NCBI GenBank assembly: GCA_032718475.1
Contig: JAUCBJ010003623.1
Coordinates: forward strand, 1-33,500
DNA: 33,500 nucleotides
From: Nemertoderma westbladi
Lineage: Eukaryota > Xenacoelomorpha > Nemertodermatida > Nemertodermatidae
Reading direction: 5' to 3'
The notes beneath the pieces are model-generated. The model did no database searches, was not told the DNA's origin, and worked only from the letters and a program-made list of their open reading frames with translations. The position numbers and the translations under genes were made by a program. Below, one piece after another: positions 26,761 through 33,500 of this stretch; the first letter of the stretch is position 1; each line of letters starts with the position of its first letter.

Positions 26761-27735
26761 CTGATAATTCATGTGAAATATAACCTCATAATTCACCATT
26801 CTACTTTAATAGGCAAACAATTTCACCAGGTATCGCCATTCCTTAAAGCGTTTAGAACACTTTTAGCTGAAGTGAATGTGTACATTATTTAAAATGCATT
26901 GCGTATTCCCCCCTGCAGCGTTTGGAAGAACTTCGAAAATACTTATGTACACTAGTGCAACCAACTCTAGCAATTCCTTACGCAGTTTCAATATCAAATG
27001 AATTCGTTTGATTCAAACCTTTCCCATTAATCCTCCAATTTTCAGCCATTATTAAGTGGTTTGAGGAATATCGACACTTAGAATGAAGTTAAGTTATATA
27101 TTTGAGGAGAATCGTGTCCTTCCTTCTGATGTGACTGGAATTATATATCATTGACGATGCGAAGGTGCTCGTGGGTAAACTTGTATATTTGTATACTACT
27201 GGTACTGTAGAGGAATATTTCTTTAATCTCAAAGCACTTAATTAGTGTTTTTAAATATTGGATGTTTTTGAGACTAGTGAATGAGTGAATGAGACAAGTT
27301 TGAATCCAGCACGTATATGGCGGTAATATCGAGCAAATATCTGCAACAAAAATATATTATCGAAGTTAGATCTAAAAAGTGAATTCCGCCAGCTGTTGTT
27401 ATACGAGGAGTTGTTGTCATCTTACTGTGTTTCACATTGATGGGAACCTAAAGCCATACATAACACTGACAATGGGCAGCATATTTCGGCTTCTGAAGCT
27501 CTTCACAGGGCATTGTAGAGTATTTGTGAATAATATTTATCTCTATGTTTTCCATGATGACATAATTATTGTTGCACCAACAAAAATGAGAATAATGAGG
27601 TGCAAGAGATGCAGCAGGAGATGCAGCTTATCTCAAACTAGAAAAATGTGTCTTCTGTTGCCCTATCATCATCTTTATGATTCATGCTCCCACTTTATCC
27701 ATAGCCTATCTTTTGAATTTTTTTAGAAAAATTCT
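26761..27735. other. intergenic DNA, nothing firmly recognised
   Basis: Contains a 115-codon plus ORF (27379-27726) with HDDIIIVAPT, which faintly recalls an RT YVDDII motif, but the flanking residues do not support it. Confidence 0.4.
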
Positions 27736-27739
27736 CAAA

Positions 27740-28262
27740 AGATGAGACTTCGGTGTACCAAGAAACTATCGTGGAAACAGCGGTTTCCTTGTGGTTGCCG
27801 CCAAATTATACAGCAAAATATTCTATATTGAATTAGAGCTCATGTAGAGATGTATAAGAGCCAAATTGGATTTCTGCTAAATAGATCAACAATAGCGAGA
27901 AACTAGCAACAATTAATAGTGGAGATTGGTTGAAGGAATTCAAACAATGATCCTTCATACAGTTCTGACCTTTGTAAACTTCAAGAAAGCAGAAATATCA
28001 TAAGACTTTATGGACACCAGAAGAAAAGGTAGCTGGAATTGAATTGTTATATTCTCTACTACTATGATTGGCCTGCAGCATTGAAGCTGCACATTGATAT
28101 GCTATGCCTGCTTAACAAAAATATTTTTGGCCCCACCATGTAATCCAGAATTGGCATGAGATGCCGGCTATGCCAAGAACTCTCACCTCACCAGGATGAT
28201 GATGCTGAAACAATCCTTGCTGGTGTACTGCAAGACGACACATTGGCTCCATTACTGTTTTA
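27740..28262 (+). pseudogene. LINE RT relic, 5' segment (interrupted)
   Basis: Reading across frames on the plus strand, LINE RT landmarks appear in order: PRNYRG, VVAAKLYSKI (27757-27830), QIGFLLNRSTI, TFVNFKKAE near 27975, and GVLQDDTLAPLLF (28220-28260). The last matches GVLQGDTLAPFLF of the relic at 18157-19233, so both belong to the same or a close family. There are many stops and frameshifts. The relic breaks at ~28262 and resumes at ~29545. Confidence 0.72.
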
Positions 28263-29540
28263 ATTTACAAAAATAAAATACATAATACATAAAATAACGA
28301 GTAAAGTCAAAGTTCAGTGAACAATAACAAGGGAGTGTGGTGCAATATGACACAAATAATATTGTTGAAATTGTAAGATTAAAATATTTAAACAATAGTA
28401 GGTACAGTTGTGGAGATTATTGATTTTATTGCACACAAGATAAAGCATCGGTATATAAAAATACGATCCTATAATATAAGCTATAAGCCCCAGTTCGATG
28501 GTTCTTAGATCAACTAAACGTTTCGTTCGGGTTTTAATTTGTAAAAATCCAGTAGTACAGCATGCTTCGCTACGAAGTTTCCAATGGGACAGTTGAGTAA
28601 GCTCCTAACATATAATACTGCATATTGTTCTTTAGGGGTCCTGGTACAGAAATTATCTTTCACACCCTGCTTTATTATACATTTAATGCTGTACCGACTA
28701 GTCGATAGTGAGGTGATGGATGGTAGTCCCAGCTCCCATGCAGCCATGTTGTAAGTTGCAAATACTGGACATTCATAGCTTCCAGACAGATGGTTGCACT
28801 GCAGATATGTTGTCAGGAATATTAGTTTGCGGTTCTCGCAGTTGAACATATTGTATAGGAGAGCTAGGTTTTTCATTAGAAGGTGAGACCTGAGATCACC
28901 TTGCCTCATTAGGGATTCTATAGCGTAATTGGAGATATAGTTGCCACATTTGAGGATTCTCCTGATATCTTTATGCAATATGTCTATAACCTTAACTATC
29001 ACTAAGTTGCTGCGAGTGCTTATTCCATATAAGACTGCGGGTGTACACACATGCTTCCAGATCTTTGCTATTACGTCAAGGGGAACTTCATGAATCCCAA
29101 AACCCTTAGTACTGAGGCGGTTGAGTTGGATGTAAGTTTTAGCTTGTATGCATTTTATAATATTGTCCTTTGTACAGGGTAAAGGTAGTCCTAGGTATAT
29201 ACAGCGTTTGCAAGAAGAGAAAATATTCCAATGCTATCTATTTTTAATTCATCCCCGGTGATAGTTTCCCCATCCGAGCCAAAAACCAGTCTGTATTTCC
29301 TATATTTGTATTCAGGTGAAGGTTATGTCCTTTGAAGAAATTACAGCTGATGTTAGCCATTTAGATTAGGTCACTCTTCAAGTTGGCCAATAGTATAATA
29401 TCGTCGGCGTAACCAACTATTCCATAAGATTCTGACGCTAGGTGGACTCCAAGTCACGAGTTTTCAATGTTAGTAAACAGCTTTGTTGTAAACAGCTTTA
29501 TCTTCTTGGATAACGCGCGGATAGCCACATTATGTACCCC
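28263..29540 (-). mobile_element. second LINE relic inserted in the first, minus strand
   Basis: Minus-strand sequence with the RT catalytic motif GYADDIILLA near 29390-29416, then LNTNI and decayed thumb-region coding. The open C-terminal ORF at 28514-29050 follows, then ~250 bp of AT-rich 3' sequence to 28263. Its placement exactly between the two halves of the plus-strand LINE relic indicates that it inserted into it. The 5' part before YADD is missing. Confidence 0.7.
28514..29050 (-). CDS. C-terminal fragment of LINE ORF2 (connection/C-terminal region)
   Basis: A 178-aa ORF beginning MCTPAVLYGIST, the usual 'P..LYG' position after the RT thumb in LINE ORF2 proteins. DILHKDIRRILKCGNYISN and GDLRSHLLMKNLALLYNMF then match the helical region before the C-terminus. 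No zinc knuckle is seen. Upstream coding (to ~29440) is frameshifted and contains stops, so this is the best-preserved piece of a dead element and not a functional gene. Confidence 0.65.
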   Translation of the reverse strand: MCTPAVLYGISTRSNLVIVKVIDILHKDIRRILKCGNYISNYAIESLMRQGDLRSHLLMKNLALLYNMFNCENRKLIFLTTYLQCNHLSGSYECPVFATYNMAAWELGLPSITSLSTSRYSIKCIIKQGVKDNFCTRTPKEQYAVLYVRSLLNCPIGNFVAKHAVLLDFYKLKPERNV

Positions 29541-29544
29541 ACTA

Positions 29545-29770
29545 CAAGAACGTAGAAGTAGCAGAAATCCTGATCATATAGTCACAGACACTGACTTTGC
29601 GCTGACATCGCCCTGCTTTCTAATATGATAGCAGATCGCAGATGCACCACTTCTCCTGAACATAGCAGAAAGGGCTGTAGAGGAGGTTGGATTGCATATA
29701 AATGCTAACTGCAAAGTGAAATATAACGGCAGGAAGTCTGGTATTCTTCACATGGCCATGTTTTTACCTC
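29545..29770 (+). pseudogene. LINE RT relic, 3' segment (resumption after insertion)
   Basis: Plus-strand translation gives RRSSRNPDHIVTDTDFALTSP, then IADAPLLLNIAERAVEEVGLHINAN. This matches SRSRGNPAKYLTDLDFADD and LLSSLEQAASSIGLFIN of the relic at 18157-19233 in the same order. It continues the fragment ending at 28262. The catalytic DD is mutated (FALT). Confidence 0.7.
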
Positions 29771-30427
29771 AGTTAATTTTTATTGTGATGTATTTTTTCT
29801 TGAAATCTTGAAATAATTGATCAGAAAGGCGCTGTGTACAAATTATTATTATTGAACTTTGGAGAATAGAAATTGGGACAACCTACCAAGGAGAATTGAG
29901 GCGAATAATTCAATTTATCTGTTTCTAGCGAAACGATTATTTCAAAAATGAACTATAGGCCACTTACCATACCATTACCCATAACAATATAAAAAAATAT
30001 TATGTTACGTTACATTACGTTACCATAGATTGTGTTGTGTATCCCTATGGCGTGGTGCTGATATTATTGCTGTATAATATTACAACCACGGTTGTTTGGT
30101 TTCTTTTGATGACGTTTGCTAACTTTTTAAAAGACAGAAATACAAAACAAATTATTTTCTGGCAAATATAGATTTTACTCCCTTACTTTGCATAGATTAT
30201 AATTAGATCTTGAAAACGGAGTCCCTAAACTTACCTTTGAAAGGCAGTATAGTGACTAATTTATGTCACACTAAATTGGTTGGTTGTAACATAATAATTG
30301 GTCTTAATCCTAAGCTTAGACGATACTAATAGCAACGATTACGAATTTGATCATGTGCGTCTAGATTTATCTCTGTCATACTATCATTGATCCACCGTCA
30401 ATGGAAGTGCCTAATTCACAGATTATA
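29771..30427. other. intergenic DNA, nothing recognised
   Basis: AT-rich sequence with no ORF, repeat or RNA gene that I can support. Confidence 0.5.
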
Positions 30428-30612
30428 CCGGGTGTTCCATAATGATTGCCCCCCTCCCCCTGGCCAGCCAAAATTGCCCGACATGCACCTTAGTGTAATA
30501 TATCATTCGAAAGAGAATTTAATTCTGAGCTTGCATGCAAAAATTTAGGGTCCAATACAAAAGTATAACAATTTTATAGGCTATTATTTAAACCAGTCTA
30601 ATTTTTCAATAC
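30428..30612 (+). repeat. left terminal inverted repeat
   Basis: Pairs with 33300-33488. The arms differ mainly in a C/G homopolymer just inside the end (short C-rich on the left, G10 T G21 on the right). Confidence 0.85.
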
Positions 30613-30752
30613 ATATGATGGATTATTTCACTATAGAGTAGCATTTGTAGTTTAACGTAAAAACTTTCTAAAATCCGACGCCTTTTGATTAAATTACAGT
30701 AATGTAATATGCCTATTCATATTGGTACACATAAATCCTTAGGTGATTGCAT

Positions 30753-30828
30753 TGGCTCAGTGGTCAGATGGTTAAGGCGTTGGTTACATTACAGATAGGT
30801 TAAGAGTTCGAATCCCAGTCGGGAAATT
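30753..30828 (+). other. tRNA-like sequence (SINE head or tRNA relic)
   Basis: A-box-like TGGCTCAGTGG (30753-30763) and B-box-like GAGTTCGAATCCC (30804-30816), 51 bp apart start to start, with GGTTAAGGCGTTGG between, resembling a tRNA of the Leu/Ser type. A 7-bp acceptor stem is not clear, so a functional tRNA is unlikely. Confidence 0.5.
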
Positions 30829-30950
30829 GGCATTTTTGGGATATTTGATCTAATTTGAAGAACCAATGAGGTGCGTACAACGTGTGGAACGATGAGTTGG
30901 GCCAATAATCATAGGGCATGGAACATCTTATTGCTCCAATGTGAGGCCAT

Positions 30951-31030
30951 GGAATACTTTGGAAGGTTCTAGCGGATTCTATGTCCCGGATTTGCTATAA
31001 AAGGGCCGGTTAGCCTTCGGTTATCATATA
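30951..31030 (+). promoter_or_regulatory. TATA/initiator promoter with heat-shock-element-like array
   Basis: Contiguous 5-bp blocks GGAAT ACTTT GGAAG GTTCT AGCGG ATTCT (30951-30980) keep alternating nGAAn / nTTCn phase with three good core blocks (GGAAG, GTTCT, ATTCT). TATAAAAG is at 30996-31003 and TCATAT at 31024-31029, whose A is 30 bp downstream of the TATA start. No obvious ORF follows, so the transcript may be non-coding or the promoter a relic. Confidence 0.5.
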
Positions 31031-31189
31031 TATCTCTCTCATCACTCTTGTTAATTCACCTCACTTATTCCTTGTTAACTAATGTCATTGTTATCTCTAC
31101 TTGTTACTTATTTGCTATAAAAGTATTCAGGTTGATAAATTTTGTAAATTACGTAAATATACTGTAAACTTTTGAACATGTATATTTCC

Positions 31190-31630
31190 GATTGTCCACC
31201 ATTGGGACAGCCAAGCATTGGGAGGATGGCTGCCTAGACCGTTAGGCCGTCAGCAACGCAGGGAAGATGTCCACAACACGCTAGCGCCCACATTAGATTA
31301 GACCGCGCACCCCCTTCGCCCCTTCGAGATACTCCACCTTGCCATGCAGCGCCCGATTTCCGAGGAAGGTAAGACTTTGTTCGACGCCCTTGCCCGACGT
31401 AAGACCTATAGATCAGGGTAAGCGTGATGCCGTTCTGGGACGCCGCAAAATTTAGGATCAGATAGCTAGATTCAGTCAGGACCCCGTACTGCAAATCCCT
31501 GGCTATTGTCCGGCTACAGCAGCGCACTTTCATTCTTCCACTAAATTGTTAATGTAATTGTTAAAATGTGCAGTTTGAGATATCAGAAGGAAATATACTT
31601 GATTTGATTTGATTTGATTTGATTTTGGGT
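31190..31630 (+). other. GC-richer segment ending in (TTGAT)n, possible LINE 3' end
   Basis: A sharply bounded GC-richer block ends at CTTGATTTGATTTGATTTGA (about five units, ~31599-31625). Short-repeat tails of this kind are typical of some LINE 3' ends. No coding similarity was recognised in either strand. Confidence 0.4.
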
Positions 31631-31776
31631 TAACCTGTATCTCTTACAGGTGTGAACTATTGCTGTTCGTCAGTACGCGAGTACATATTAGGTACAGACA
31701 GCATATGTTCCATAATTTAGTGATTCGCAATACTGACAGTTCGGTACCGGTTTGCTTTGTAGAATATACATTAGTA

Positions 31777-31795
31777 CCCCCCCCCCCCCCCCCCC
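31777..31795 (+). repeat. poly(C) run, 19 C
   Basis: Uninterrupted C run inside the TIR element. Confidence 0.9.
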
Positions 31796-31799
31796 AGTC

Positions 31800-32890
31800 T
31801 GAACCTGAGTTATTTGAGCAGGCAAGGAGTATTTCTGCTACCGGCACTTCGCTTGGCCTAGGGAGGTTTATTAATATCCTACCGCGCCTAGCCACGTACT
31901 GATAGGTATTGCTGCTAACTACCGCGGCAACAAAATTCTAGAATCAAATTTGTATACCAGATCAGTTAACGTACGGTAGCAATTAACCCCTATTTCTTAT
32001 CTTACAACCAGAATCTGGTATTTGTGCCGATCACGGGTGTAGTTACTAACACCGTAATTGCCCGGTTGAGTTGTGGATAGGAAGGAGAGAGCTTTGACGT
32101 CATTTGTAAGTATAAAATTCTACAGAGCGCGACTAGCTTATTTTCGTAGCTAGCGCACGGTATTGTTTTGGCCAGAAAATCACTAAAACCTAGTACAATG
32201 GGATACACCAAAATTGTTTTATTGTAACACACCCACACACACACGCCCTAAAACATTGTACCCTTAGCGCCCTACTAGTTGTAGCTTACTTTAGGTTACC
32301 TTGATAGTAAGATTTATTCTACAGTTCTGCCATTTGCATTTGTAAATTTAGGATCTGATATTTAGTTACTGCAAAAAGGGAGTATTTATTTGTTAAACTG
32401 TTGTTTGACTGAGCAATAGTATTGTTACTTTAGGCACGACCCCCTTTAGACTGATTTAGTACGGTCAGTATTGTTACGCTAGGTCTGTTAACCCACTAGC
32501 TCGTATATAAACCATATAAATCACACCGCGGCAAGTTACGGTATTTAGGTCTGTCAGCGATAGTTAGGATTCGCTGCGCGGGGATTGTTTTCCCGTGAGT
32601 TTGGTCTGTCACCGTAACTGTACATCTGCCTCACCGGTTAGAGGACAGGTTTCCTTTTGTCTAGTTTGTAGGCTTTAGACCCGCTCACGTACATAGAATA
32701 GACACTAGGCTCTGTTCCTCGCCAGTAGTTGTTCGCGTATTTGTATCTGTTTGTTTAGATATCCTGGACTGGGATTTGTTGTCAGATACTGTACGAGCCC
32801 GTATACATTACTGGATCTTACGGTAAGATACATCGTTACTAGGATCTGGTAAGCGGTATACTACTGGACTTTACAATATATATATTTTTT
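31800..32890. other. interior of the TIR element, nothing coding recognised
   Basis: No supported ORF. A TATATAAA near 32504 and several short GC-rich stretches are present. An ACACACAC-type stretch lies near 32230. Confidence 0.45.
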
Positions 32891-32893
32891 AAT

Positions 32894-33254
32894 ATAATTT
32901 ATCCAGCGTTAGTCATCAGCTTTACAGCCATGTTTCCTATTTGAAGCACGGGGAGCTCCCGTGGATATTGACCCGAAGGATATTGACCCTAAAAGGGCCG
33001 TTTTTGTTTGAGTCCAGTTTGATTATGCCACAGAGTCCGATCCGGTCCACCATACGTTTTTCTTCAGAGTCATCGAAGATTGCACTGGAACTTGTCATTT
33101 TAATTACTTCTGTTAGGCCTAATTCAGTAAAATTACCAAATAAACACTAATACCGGTAACTGAATAATATTGTAATATAATACAGCAAAGGTCAGGCAGT
33201 AATAACTGTTTAAACAGGGCTGCAAATCTGATGACTAACGCTGGATAAATTATA
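32894..33254. repeat. nested inverted repeat (~360 bp) near right end of TIR element
   Basis: ATAATTTATCCAGCGTTAGT at 32894 recurs as its reverse complement ACTAACGCTGGATAAATTAT ending at 33254. The match extends to ~43 bp per arm (through CATCAG.TTT.CAGCC.TGTTT) with three mismatches. Between the arms are a near-palindrome around GGGGAGCTCCC (32949-32960) and a doubled GGATATTGACCC word. It could be a MITE nested in the larger element. Confidence 0.75.
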
Positions 33255-33299
33255 TATATTTTTTAATTGTCATTAAATCACAGATATTAAAAAGTAAGA

Positions 33300-33488
33300 T
33301 AGGTTTAAAGAATTGCCTATAAAATTTTTATACTTTTGTATTGGACCTACAATTTTTGCATGCAAGCTCAGAATAAATTCTCTTTCGAATGATATTATGA
33401 TTTTTTTTGATGTGTCTGGCAGTTTTGGTTGGCCAGGGGGGGGGGTGGGGGGGGGGGGGGGGGGGGGCAATCATTATGGAACACCCGG
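33300..33488 (-). repeat. right terminal inverted repeat, with G10-T-G21 run
   Basis: Inverted counterpart of 30428-30612. It contains 10 G (33436-33445), one T, then 21 G (33447-33467) immediately inside the conserved CAATCATTATGG end. Confidence 0.85.
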
Positions 33489-33500
33489 TACTACAGTAGT

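Larger units (their letters stand above)
30428..33488. mobile_element. ~3.06-kb non-autonomous TIR element flanked by TA
   Basis: The left end CCGGGTGTTCCATAATGATT (30428) is repeated in inverted orientation at the right end (AATCATTATGGAACACCCGG, ending 33488). The inverted similarity continues for ~185 bp, sharing TATCATTCGAAAGAGAATTT, CTGAGCTTGCATGCAAAAAT and GGTCCAATACAAAAGTATAA. TA lies directly outside both ends, consistent with a TA target duplication as in Tc1/mariner-type elements. There is no transposase ORF (longest ORF 99 aa, unrecognised). Superfamily assignment is inference from the TA and end sequence only. Confidence 0.8.

Noticed and set aside
27379-27726. 115-aa ORF with HDDIIIVAPT resembling an LTR-retrotransposon RT YVDDII motif
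   Set aside because: Other RT motifs (LPQG, fixed aromatic residues, KC.F) are absent or out of frame, and the match is too short to separate from chance.
31234-31533. 99-aa minus ORF in the GC-richer block
   Set aside because: No recognisable domain. The block more likely represents a LINE 3' end or other repeat.

Overview
The window is eukaryotic, almost certainly from an invertebrate animal. It has no bacterial-style operons. It holds BEL/Pao-type retrotransposon genes, several LINE reverse-transcriptase fragments, tRNA-derived SINE heads, minisatellites and AT-rich non-coding DNA. A TATA box with a TCAGTC initiator in one LTR fits arthropod-like promoter grammar, but I cannot name the species. 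I see no convincing host protein-coding gene: essentially all recognisable content is mobile or repetitive DNA.

Left part (1-10.8 kb). On the minus strand (226-2361) lies a BEL/Pao Gag-protease ORF in which the reverse transcriptase is missing and the protease is fused in frame to a short RNase H tail. Next to it is a complete, very young LTR retrotransposon (3060-10761). It has two 541-bp LTRs differing at 2 positions, a GACCT target-site duplication, a polypurine tract and an 863-aa BEL-type Gag-protease ORF. It has no reverse transcriptase, RNase H or integrase. Upstream of the main ORF is a ladder of overlapping ORFs with poly(G) runs at the frame changes; downstream is about 1.4 kb of structured non-coding repeats.

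Middle part (10.8-24.2 kb). A 5'-truncated LINE encoding a C-terminal restriction-enzyme-like endonuclease domain and ending in poly(A) (11.7-13.2 kb) sits between two degenerate ~21-bp repeat arrays that are inverted relative to each other. After AT-rich DNA comes a dispersed repeat with an internal 8-bp array, fused to a ~90-bp tandem array with dimeric higher-order structure. A decayed minus-strand LINE fragment (18157-19233) then abuts a ~4.9-kb array of a 42/43-bp minisatellite (19289-24177). That array has nested higher-order repeats of 253 bp and 1057 bp.

Right part (24.2-33.5 kb). An inverted second copy of the 8-bp-array repeat is followed by a 161-bp tandem duplication, a tRNA-derived SINE and a nested LINE pair (a plus-strand LINE relic split by a minus-strand LINE relic). 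The window ends with a ~3.06-kb element bounded by ~190-bp terminal inverted repeats flanked by TA. It carries no transposase but does hold a tRNA-like Pol III box pair and a TATA/initiator promoter preceded by a phased heat-shock-element-like array.

Taken together this is a transposon graveyard containing at least one recently mobile element. The non-autonomous Gag-protease BEL element is the strongest candidate for something new.
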